From Dryobates pubescens (taxonomy: Eukaryota > Chordata > Aves > Piciformes > Picidae), in the NCBI RefSeq assembly GCF_014839835.1, contig NC_071632.1, forward strand, positions 20,044,487 to 20,108,486: a DNA stretch of 64,000 bases, in the 5' to 3' direction. Shown piece by piece: positions 55,101 through 63,020 of this stretch. The notes under the pieces are model-generated. The model had not been told where the DNA came from. It saw only the letters and a list, made by a program, of their open reading frames with translations, and ran no database searches. Position 1 is the stretch's first letter. The number at the start of each line of letters is the position of its first letter. The position numbers were made by a program, and so were the translations under genes.

Positions 55101-58100
55101 GGGTCCCTAGGACCTCAGGTTACAGGATCACACTGAATGATGGTTGGACTGGATGGTCTTGGAGGTCTCTTACAACCTGGTTGACTCTATGATGGGGCTT
55201 GGAGGGGACCCACCTAGTCCAAGCCCCCTGCTGAAGCAGGGTCACACCCACAGCAGCTTGCCCAGGATCACAATGCCCAGGGAGGGTTTGGAATCTCTCC
55301 AGAGGAGGAGACTCCACAACCTCTCTGGGCAGCCTGGGCCAGGGCTCCAGCACCCTCACACCAAAGGAGTTTCTTTTCACATTCAGATGGAACCTTCTGG
55401 GTTCCAGTGTGTGCCTACTGCCACCTTTCCCTGTCCCTGGACACCACTGACAAGAGACTGGCCCCATCCTCTTGCCCCCACCCTTGAGATATTGATCAGC
55501 ATTGAGAATAGAATAGAATAGAATAGAATAGAATAGAATAGAATAGAATAGAATAGAATAGAATAGAATAGAATAGAATAGACCAGACCAGACCAGACCA
55601 GACCAGACCAGACCAGACCAGACCAGACCAGGTTGGAAAAGACCTTTGAGATCATCCAGTCCAACCTATCATCCAACACCATCTGATCAACTCAACCATG
55701 GCACCAAGGGCCTCAGCCAGGCTCTTCCTAAACACCTCCAGGGATGGGGACTCCACCACCTCCCTGGGCAGCACATCCCAAGGGCCAATCACTGGGAAGA
55801 ACTTCTTCCTCACCTCCAGCCTAAACCTCCCCTGGCACAGCTTGAGACTGTGTCCTCTTGTTCTGGTGCTGCTTGCCTGGGAGAAGAGACCAACCCCCAC
55901 CTGGCTACAACCTCCCTTCAGGGAGTTGTAGACAGCAATGAGGTCTTCCCTGAGCCTGCTCTTCTCCAGGCTAAGCAACCCCAGCTCCCTCAGCCTCTCC
56001 TCCCCTGGAAGATCCCCTCTCCATCTGCTCTTCTAAAGAGCCATTGCAAGTAACCCTTTGTTTGGCACCATCCTGAAGCAGCTCTCCCAGGCAACACTCT
56101 GTGCAAAGCAGCTGCCAGTGGGCTGCTCCCCAAGCCCTCCATGCTCACACCCATGCCAGCACTCAGCACTCTTCACTTACTGGTAGAACTCCCATATTTT
56201 CTTTGCATAGTACTTGACTTCCTCTTGTGCCATGGTCAGCAAGTGTCTGTTGGCCCCAATCCCAGAATATGTTGCCTGGAAAGCTATGGTCAAGGCCTTC
56301 AGCAGCTTTCCCAGTGGGTGTAGGGAGGACTTCAGTGCCTGCATAACAGAGGAAAATTGGATTTCACAAGCCAGCCCTTGCCACTGGCAGGGAACAACAA
56401 CTGTGGAAGGCCACCCAGCCTCCTCTTGTCAGCAAAGGAGAACAGGTCTAGAGGCAACCAGCTGTAACTTGGGTCTGGTTTTGCTGCCATAAGCCTCTTC
56501 CCCTCCTATCACCAGACACAAGTGTGCTTAGTAGAAATGCTCTTCTGAGGAGATTTGCTGGGCTAGTCAAGGGAGACAGCAAAGGCTGCTCCAGGGAAAG
56601 GTAGGTTGAGTGCAAAAAACAACCACCAAGAGCCCATGGAAGTTCATGAATCATTTCCAGCCACTGGTTTATTCCTTGGGATGGTTTGAGGGCCAGGACT
56701 GAAGCTCTATCATCACTTCCTGGCCCTGATTGATTCACATAAAGTGAGTGTCTAAAAACCATGAGGGTTAGCCCTCCTCTCCCCAGGCAGAGGTATTCAC
56801 ACAGCTTAGAGAAGAGTCTCAGAGTCACTGTTTCCATCATAGTTGTTAGCAGGAAGCATCAGAAAGATGCTGGTGGGTGTGAAGGATGATGTGAATTGTC
56901 ACAGCTGGAAACTTTACCTTCTCTAAATAGCTCTGGAGGGACTCCAGCTCCTGGTGCAAGACAAGCTCCTCTAGAATATCTTCTATCTTCCAGGACACTT
57001 CCTCAGTCCCCCTGGAAAGATAGAATAGAACAGAACAGAATAAACCAGGTTGGAAAAGACCTTTGAGATCATCCAGCCCAACCTATCACCCAACACCATC
57101 TCATCAACTAAACCATGGCACCAAGAGCCTCATCCAGACTCTTCCTAAACACCTCCAGGGATGGGGACTCCACCACCTCCCTGGGCAGCACATCCCAATG
57201 GCCAATCTCTCTTGCTGGGAAGAATTTCTTCCTCACTTCCAGCCTAAACCTCCCCTGGCACAGCTTGAGACTGTGTCCTCTTGTTCTGGTGCTGGGTGCC
57301 TGGGAGAAGAGACCAACCCCCACCTGGCTACAACCTCCCTTCAGGGAGCTGGAGAGAGCAAGAAGGTCTCCCCTGAGCCTCCTCTTCTGCAGGCTAAGCA
57401 ACCCCAGCTCCCTCAGCCTCTCCTCCCAGGGCTGTGCTGCAGACCCCTCCCCAGCTTTGTTGCCCTTCTCTGGACACCTTCCAGCATCTCAACATCTTTC
57501 CTAACCTGAGGGGCCCAGAACTGGACACAGGACTCAAGGTGTGGCCTAACCAGTGCTGAAATGAAAGAAGAGGATGAAAGCCACCCAATGAAGTGCTGGG
57601 ATGAAGAGCTATTGCAGGTAGACCCCATGGGGGCACCAAGGCTATTAGGACAAATTAGTTTTTCTCTACCCTTCCCCATGGAATTGCTCCTCAGGCTTAC
57701 CCCTGCCTTCAGCTCCCACTGCAGGCAGCCTGAGCTGCATGCTGCCCATAGCTGTCTGATCTGTTGTGGATGTTTTCTTACAGGAAGATGAGTTTGGCTC
57801 CCTACAACTCCCTGAAAGGAGGTTGGAGCTGGGTGGGGGTTGGTCTCTTCAGGACAGGACAACAGCACAAGAGGAAATGGCCTCAGGTTGCACCATGGGA
57901 GGCTTAGGTTGGACAGGAGGAACAATTTCTTCCCCAAAGTGTTGTCAAGCCCTGGCAGAGGCTGCCCAGGGCAGCAGTGATGTCCCTGGAGGGGTTCCAA
58001 AGCCATGTCGGTGTGGTGCTGAGGGAAACAGCTCAGCGGTGGAGTGGGCAGTGTTGGGCTAGCAGTTGGACTTGATGAGCTCAGAGGTCTTTTCCAGCCT

Positions 58101-61100
58101 CAGTGGTTCTGTGAGCAGGAAGAAGTGGACAGTGCTTGGGCTCACAGCACATGGCAGACCCTAATGCAGAGCACTACCCTCTCTACCCAAGGGGGCTCCC
58201 CAGCTGCAGTGCAACGCTCATACCTCTGGCAGAAGAGGTACTCCTGAGACTTCCTCAGCTCCTTGCTGGTTTGAACGTGGAACCCTGTGAAGGACTCTTC
58301 CATTTCTTCTTTGCAGCCAGAGTGGATGAACTCCAGGAACTGGTCATAAATTCCTTTCCATCTCTTCTCCACTGGGAACTCCTCAAGGCCCAGCTGACTG
58401 CAAACCACAACAAGCCATTAAGCTTTTCCCCAGCCCTCCTCAGCTGTTTCAAGGCTTCACTTTGGGACGTGGAAGGTTCTCCACAGCCTGATATGAGCAC
58501 AAGAACTGTGGGACCAGCAGCACCTAAGGGTCACTGCACCAAAGGCAGCTCAGGTCTGTTGTCCTGACAGTGAGGTACTTTGGCTGAAGGAGGATCCCTG
58601 GGGTGTGGACCATGAATCACCTGCATCTTTGCTGGTGAATTGAAGACAGGATTTCTACTTAGGGATGTTTCTGAACAGAGACTAATTGTTTTTCAACTGA
58701 AAGCCTACAGAGAAGTCTGGGACAGCTGAGCAGCTACCACCAGTAGTTATTACTGAGGTCTCTTCTCCCAGGCACCCAGCACCAGAACAAAAGGACACAG
58801 TCTCAAGCTGTGCCAGGGGAAGTTTAGGCTGGAGGTGAGGAGAAAGTTCTTCCCAGCAAGAGAGATTGGCCATTGGGATGTGCTGCCCAGGGAGGTGGTG
58901 GAGTCCCCATCCCTGAAGGTGTTTAGGAAGAGTCTGGATGAGGGTCTTGGTGCCATGGTTTAGTTGATGAGATGGTGTTGGGTGATAGGTTGGGCTGGAT
59001 GATCTCTGAGGTCTTTTCCAACCTTATTGATTCTATGATTCTATTTCTGCCTGGAAATCACAGGAAGCTTCTGCACCAGGCAGATTCTGATGGACTGGAA
59101 AGGATTTGCAGAGGAAAAAGGAGCAAAATGAACTGAGTTTTGGAAGAGGAACTCCCCCCTCAGAGGATGAGCAATGTGTCCCAAGTAGTGCCAAGAAGCT
59201 GGTGAGGAGAAGTCTTCTGAGGAGTGGCTGAGGGACCTGGGGCTGTTGAGCCTGGAGGTAAGGAGGCTGAAGTGAGACCTTCTGGCTCTCTCCAGCTCCC
59301 TCAAAGGAGTGCCAAGCCACCACAAAACCATGACCCTAAGCACCCTCAGGCACCTCTCAGAAAGCTTGCTCTCTAGAGCCTTCACCAGCTTTGTTGCCCT
59401 TCTCTGGACCCACTCCAGCACCTTGGAGTCCTTGGAGTGAGGGGCCCAAAACTGACCCTGAAATTCAAGGTGCAACCCAGCAATGCCCAGCCCAGGGGGA
59501 TGATCTCTGCTCTGGTCCCACTGGCCACACTATTACTGATCCAAACCAGGCTGCTGGTGGCCTTTGTGGTCTCCTAGACACCCCCTGGCTCATCTTCAGC
59601 TGCTGTCAACCAGCACACCCCAGGTCCTTTCCCACCGGGCCGCTTCCAGCCGCTCTTCCCCCACCCTGGAGCATTCAAGGGGTTATTGTGACCACAGTGA
59701 CCCAGCACTTAAGATCAAGCCTTCCAGGCAAAAGCTGCCTTGAACCCTTTGTCTTTTGAGCTGTATTCATCTAGGCAGAGCCACAACCCAAGCCCTGGCC
59801 CAGGAAGCTGTTGCTCACGCTTTGGTTATGCTGTCGTCCAGCTGCTCGTGGGACGTGTTCAGGATGCCGTGGGTCTGAAGACCTTGGCCTGATTTGTTAG
59901 TGAAGGTGCCCTCCAGAATGAAGCCATTGGCAAAGGACAGCTTTCCCTGCAGTGGAGAAAACAAAGGGTTATTCTGCCAAGAGCTCATTAGGGACAGGAA
60001 ACAAGCTGGACTCAGAGCTCCAGTTCTCTTTGCAGCAGAGCCAGCTGCTGCCACAGCAGCTGAGGACACCTTCCAGCACGGAGGTGCCCATTTTCATCAA
60101 GCACTCAGTAAGGTGGCAAGTCTCTGCAGAAGACATGGCCTTGCTGTTGAGGAGGGGAAAGAACCACCACAACCCACCCCAAGAGGAAAACATTTGCTCT
60201 GTGCTTTAGCCTGGAGAAAAGGAGGCTCAGGGGAGACCTTCTTGCTCTCTGCAACGACCTGAAGGGAGGTTGTAGACAGGAGGGGGTTGGTCTCTTCTGC
60301 CAGGCAAGCAGCACCAGAACAAGAGGACACAGTCTCAAGCTGTGCCAGGGGAGGTTTAGGCTGGAGGTGAGGAGAAAGTTCTTCCCAGAGAGAGTTGTTA
60401 GCCATTGGAATGTGCTGCCCAGGGAGGTGGTGGAGTCACCATCCCTGGAGGGGTTCAAGAGGGGATTGGATGTGGCACTTGGAGCCATGGTTTATTCAGT
60501 CAGGAGGTGCTGGGTGACAGGTTGGACTTGATGATCTCTGAGGTCTTTTCCAACCTGATTGATTCTATGAAACAAACAATCCCTTGAAGCCATCCAATTT
60601 TCAGGCTTAAATTGACTCATTACTTCCACCCTCCAGTGCCCACATGAAGCTTCCCTTTCTCCTCTGGGTTTTTTTGGTTGTTGTTGTTTTGCTCTTTTTT
60701 CTTCCATCTCCTTGTTCAAACCACAAGCAAGCTTGGCCTCACAGGTGAGGGCCACCGCATGATCCTCACCATCAATGCTTTCAAGATGCTCTTTGCTCCC
60801 AAGAACAACGTTAGTAAGTCTCCAAGACAAATTCAGAAGCATGCAGCAGCTTGACTCAGAAGTTGTAATTAAAATCACATCCAAAGCCAAACAATAACCT
60901 AACAGGGTCTGGCTGCAAGTAGGAGGTGTTCAAGAGGGCACTGGATGTGGCACTTGGTGCCATGGGCTCGTAGTCATGAGGTGTTGGGTGACTTGATGAT
61001 CTCTGAGGTCTTTTCCAACCTTGTTGATTCTATGATTCTATGGCAGGAGCCATGCTAATAGAATCAGAGAGTCATTTTGGGTGGAAAAGATCAAGCCCAA

Positions 61101-62708
61101 CCATTAACCCAGCACTGTCAGGTCACCACTACACACCATGGCCCTCAGCACCACACCTCGAAGCAGGAGGGACTCCCTCTTTAGATGAAGAATAGATAGT
61201 AGAAGAATAAACCTACTCTTTGTCTGAGCACTGTAATCAGTCTCTGCAACTCTTCTGGTTGATGAAGATAATGGAATCCTAGAGGTCTTTTCCAACCAAA
61301 AGATTTCTAAGATCATGAGATCCAACAGTCAAGCTAACACCACCATGGCCATTAAACCATGTCCCAAAGTGCTATGGCCAGAGGTTTTCTTTAACACCTC
61401 CAGGGATGGGGACTCCAGCACCTCCCTGGGCAGCCTGTGCCAATCCCTGACCACTCCTTCAGTACAGAAATTCTTCCTAGTACCCAACCTAAACCTCCCC
61501 TGGTGCAACTTGAGACCATTTCCTCTCATTCTATCATCTGATACTAGGGAGAAGAGACCAACCTCCACCTGGCTCCAACCTCCTTTCAGGGAGCTGGAGA
61601 GCACCAGAATATCTCCCCTCAACCTCCTTTTCTCCAGGCTGAACCACCCCCAGTTCCCTCAGCTGCTCCTCACCAGCTCTAGACCCTTCACCAGCTTCAT
61701 TGCCCTTCTCCAGACACGTTCCAGCCCTTCACCATCCTCGGAGTGAGGAGCCCAGGCTTCAGGGTGTGTGGCCTCACCAGTGCAGACTACAGAGGCAAAG
61801 TCCTTCCCTGCTCCTGCTGGCCACAGCATTGCTGCTCCAAGGCAGGATGCTGTGGGCCTGGCTGGCCCCTGGGCTGCCTCATGCCCAGCCCTCTGCCAAG
61901 CTCCTGCCCCCATGGCAAGGCTCATCTGCCATCATTGCCAAGTGTCAGTTGTGACAACCACTCCTTCTGACCACATTCTTCCTGTCAGCCTCTCCAGAGC
62001 TGTCTGTAACAAGCTGCAGGACTTGTTCCCCCTGCACTGGGGCACTCGGTGCACACTCTGACCAGCAACTGCTGTTGAATAACCACAAAGCACTGAACTT
62101 GTCAGTGCAGTGCCCAGCTTGCAAAACCAAGCTCCCAAAACTCCTTCAGCTACATTAACCTCTTGGTTATGTTAGCACAGGGCTGCTACTGCAACCCCCT
62201 TTGCTTTGTACATCACTTCCTGCCTTCCCAACCACTCCAGAGAAAATATTTGTTCTGAGAAGAAGACAAAAAAGCCAAACAACAAAAGAATTATCCCAAC
62301 TGCCCCTGGGGGAGCACCACCAAGACTGTCCCACCAGCAACAACACAAAACCCCCAAACCCTCGGTGCAAACAAAGCAGTCCAAACCACAACCACACACA
62401 CACAGCCCTCAGCTACTTGAGGTCTCCCTCAGCTGCAGTCTTCCATCTGTGAATGAGACTAACAGTGCAAAAAAGGAAAGCCCCAAACCAAACAAACCCA
62501 AGGAAAAGAATATCTTTTCCAGCAGACTAGGGGAAGTGAAGTGGGGGTGAACCTTGAAGCTGAGTCCAGCAGCCCCTCTGGAAAGCAGATGAGTGCCTAG
62601 AAAGGCTGAGATGAAGGAAGAGGTCCTCACCTTTCCAACAAAGGTTAGATCCTCCGTGAAGTTCCCTTCATAGACAGAGTCATCCTCCAACAGCAGGATC
62701 CCAGAACC
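49095..62708 (-). CDS. ALS2CL: ALS2CL, ALS2 C-terminal-like protein, 3' part (N-terminal half off the right edge)
   Basis: ALS2CL resembles the C-terminal half of alsin: it has RhoGEF/PH-like, MORN-repeat and VPS9 regions, binds alsin and Rab5 and affects endosome dynamics, with weak Rab5 exchange activity. Twelve coding exons join in phase into the last 432 codons plus stop, equivalent to the last roughly 430 of about 950 human residues: final MORN repeats ([18 protein letters not shown]), a linker ([16 protein letters not shown]), helical segments, and the VPS9 core ([40 protein letters not shown]). It is ALS2CL rather than ALS2 by closer residue match ([13 protein letters not shown] against human ALS2CL GILLSEDDSLYEG). 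All splice sites are GT-AG. The gene converges on JMJD4; ALS2CL and JMJD4/SNAP47 are on different human chromosomes. Confidence 0.96.
49305..49362 (+). mobile_element. CR1 LINE terminus remnant
   Basis: atggacaagatgaccttaga to cactgcattctatgctta. Confidence 0.75.
49475..49580 (-). mobile_element. CR1 LINE terminus
   Basis: aatcacagaatggggtgtgg to aaactcaaggcagcttgcaa, about 20 bp beyond an ALS2CL donor. Confidence 0.8.
49600..49696 (-). CDS. ALS2CL: ALS2CL exon: VPS9 C-terminal motif
   Basis: Acceptor ccccctag, donor gtaagg. Encodes [16 protein letters not shown], then [12 protein letters not shown], near-identical to human; the Tyr/Thr positions belong to the VPS9 signature. Confidence 0.95.
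49815..50180 (-). mobile_element. CR1 LINE 3' fragment
   Basis: cccagtatggtgctggggct to tcctcctcacagagatgctc. Confidence 0.9.
50346..50718 (+). mobile_element. CR1 LINE 3' fragment
   Basis: agaagaggaggctcagggga to attgattctatgaatcatcc. Confidence 0.94.
50862..51011 (-). CDS. ALS2CL: ALS2CL exon: VPS9 catalytic core
   Basis: Acceptor tcctcctggcag, donor gtaagt. Encodes [18 protein letters not shown], then [19 protein letters not shown]. The acidic pair in MDDLL is the conserved VPS9 acidic position. Confidence 0.95.
51113..51158. repeat. (CATC)n tetramer
   Basis: About ten perfect ccat units. Confidence 0.97.
51186..51408 (-). mobile_element. CR1 LINE 3' fragment
   Basis: gagtcacagaatcatagcat to cacttctagttttgctccaa, followed by a low-complexity aaccccaaa stretch to 51,535. 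Confidence 0.93.
51580..51641 (-). CDS. ALS2CL: ALS2CL exon: VPS9 domain
   Basis: Acceptor ctcctttccag, donor gtaagc (phase 2). Encodes [20 protein letters not shown], matching human [18 protein letters not shown]. Confidence 0.94.
51731..51890 (-). mobile_element. CR1 LINE 3' fragment with internal deletion
   Basis: cagaatcatagcatcaataa to gaacacctcc, then jumps to cttcagggagttggagagtg. Starts about 90 bp upstream of an ALS2CL acceptor in gene sense. Confidence 0.9.
51966..52008 (-). CDS. ALS2CL: ALS2CL micro-exon (43 nt)
   Basis: Acceptor atctcctttcag, donor gtaaga. Encodes [14 protein letters not shown]; human has [14 protein letters not shown]. Too short to be found as an ORF, placed by splice phase and identity. 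Confidence 0.94.
52456..52629 (-). CDS. ALS2CL: ALS2CL exon: start of VPS9 domain
   Basis: Acceptor ctgtgccacag, donor gtaagt. Encodes [20 protein letters not shown], then [20 protein letters not shown], the N-terminal VPS9-associated helices. Confidence 0.95.
52630..53149. other. ALS2CL intron, unassigned
   Basis: No exon or repeat family recognised. Confidence 0.4.
53150..53370 (+). mobile_element. CR1 LINE 3' fragment
   Basis: aggaagaaattctttccagt to accattctatgactctatt. Confidence 0.94.
53612..53680 (-). CDS. ALS2CL: ALS2CL short exon
   Basis: Acceptor cctcttctag, donor gtatgt, phases 2 and 2. Encodes [20 protein letters not shown], matching human GLLRVALERKGQ before a variable stretch. 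Confidence 0.9.
53691..54204. other. ALS2CL intron, unassigned
   Basis: No exon or repeat family recognised. Confidence 0.4.
54205..54381 (+). mobile_element. CR1 LINE 3' fragment
   Basis: caacaggttgaccagagcag to ccctttgatgattctgtgta. Confidence 0.9.
54382..55137. other. ALS2CL intron, unassigned
   Basis: No exon or repeat family recognised. Confidence 0.4.
55138..55194 (+). mobile_element. CR1 LINE terminus, left arm of a tail-to-tail pair
   Basis: atggttggactggatggtct to ttgactctatgat, abutting an inverted copy. Confidence 0.85.
55195..55490 (-). mobile_element. CR1 LINE 3' fragment, right arm of a tail-to-tail pair
   Basis: ggggcttggaggggacccac to actggccccatcctcttgcc. Confidence 0.9.
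55503..55631. repeat. (GAATA)n-(GACCA)n pentamer array, tail of the next CR1
   Basis: About 15 gaata units switch abruptly to about ten gacca units, ending at ggttggaaaagacc of an inverted CR1. Confidence 0.97.
55632..56045 (-). mobile_element. CR1 LINE 3' fragment (pentamer-tail subfamily)
   Basis: ggttggaaaagacctttgag to tctccatctgctcttctaaa. Confidence 0.94.
56181..56338 (-). CDS. ALS2CL: ALS2CL exon before the VPS9 domain
   Basis: Acceptor ctgttatgcag, donor gtaagt (phase 2). Encodes [20 protein letters not shown], then [19 protein letters not shown]; human has [20 protein letters not shown]. Confidence 0.95.
56340..56917. other. ALS2CL intron, unassigned
   Basis: No exon or repeat family recognised. 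Confidence 0.4.
56918..57011 (-). CDS. ALS2CL: ALS2CL exon whose acceptor abuts a CR1 tail
   Basis: Encodes [20 protein letters not shown] to QSYLEK (human SMEDILEELLQHRE). The acceptor is tattctatctttccag; the pyrimidine tract is continuous with the TATTC tail of a CR1 in the same orientation (57,016-57,560). Donor gtaaag. Confidence 0.94.
57016..57560 (-). mobile_element. CR1 LINE 3' fragment abutting an ALS2CL exon
   Basis: Tail gatagaatagaacagaacag, then aaaccaggttggaaaagacc through the ORF2 C terminus to ggcctaaccagtgctg. Same orientation as ALS2CL; its tail merges with the acceptor of the exon at 57,011. Confidence 0.95.
57785..58115 (+). mobile_element. CR1 LINE 3' fragment
   Basis: gtttggctccctacaactcc to cctcagtggttctgtgagc. 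Confidence 0.9.
58224..58397 (-). CDS. ALS2CL: ALS2CL exon: linker after MORN region
   Basis: Acceptor gtggtttgcag, donor gtatga. Encodes [20 protein letters not shown], then [20 protein letters not shown]; human has FPVESRWQGVY and SSRELRRSQDYLSCE. Confidence 0.95.
58755..59046 (+). mobile_element. CR1 LINE 3' fragment
   Basis: ggtctcttctcccaggcacc to cttattgattctatgattct. Confidence 0.94.
59205..59700. mobile_element. CR1 LINE fragments in opposite orientations
   Basis: A plus piece (gtggctgagggacctggggc to about 59,305) meets a minus piece (agaaagcttgctctctagag to tccaaaccaggctgctggtg). Confidence 0.8.
59819..59946 (-). CDS. ALS2CL: ALS2CL exon: last MORN repeat
   Basis: Acceptor ttctccactgcag, donor gtgagc (phase 2). 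Encodes [20 protein letters not shown] to QLDDSITK, matching human GKVTFPNGFTLEGSF. Confidence 0.94.
60208..60572 (+). mobile_element. CR1 LINE 3' fragment
   Basis: agcctggagaaaaggaggct to acctgattgattctatgaaa. Confidence 0.94.
60920..61043 (+). mobile_element. CR1 LINE 3' terminus
   Basis: gtaggaggtgttcaagaggg to gttgattctatgattctatg. Confidence 0.93.
61060..61165 (-). mobile_element. CR1 LINE terminus
   Basis: atagaatcagagagtcattt to accatggccctcagcaccac. Confidence 0.88.
61272..61920 (-). mobile_element. CR1 LINE 3' fragment
   Basis: gagatccaacagtcaagcta through the inverted ORF2 C terminus (minus reading [21 protein letters not shown]) to catgcccagccctctgccaa. A short forward-looking terminus sits at 61,272-61,310. 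Confidence 0.92.
61921..62630. other. ALS2CL intron, unassigned
   Basis: No exon or repeat family recognised. Confidence 0.4.
62631..62708 (-). CDS. ALS2CL: ALS2CL exon: MORN repeat
   Basis: Acceptor ttttaacatgaag, donor gtgagg, phase 0 at both ends (26 codons): [17 protein letters not shown] to FVGK. The preceding exon was not found in the remaining 1.3 kb, so it lies outside the window. Confidence 0.92.
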
Positions 62709-62757
62709 CTTCATGTTAAAAGCAGAAGCACAACAAGGTCACTCCCTTGAAGTATTT

Positions 62758-63020
62758 GAGTTCCACATCAACCAGCACCCCCCCAGAGCCCTCCTCTGCA
62801 GGGCTGCTCTCCATTCCTTCATCCCCAGCCTGGATTGATACCAAGGATTGCCCCACCCCACGTGCAGGACGTTGCACTTGGCCTTGTTGAACCTCAGGAG
62901 GTACACATGGTCCCACTGCTCCAGGTCCCTCTGGGTGGATCCCATCCCTACTGCACTGACTCCACTCAGCTTAGTGTCACCTACAAACTTGCTGCAAGTG
63001 CACTCAGGTCCCACTGTCCC
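62758..63020 (-). mobile_element. CR1 LINE internal fragment (post-RT region)
   Basis: Minus reading gives KFVGDTKLSG and LRFNKAKCNVLHVG, the CR1 ORF2 segment after the RT core. Lies 50 bp upstream of an ALS2CL exon. Confidence 0.9.
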
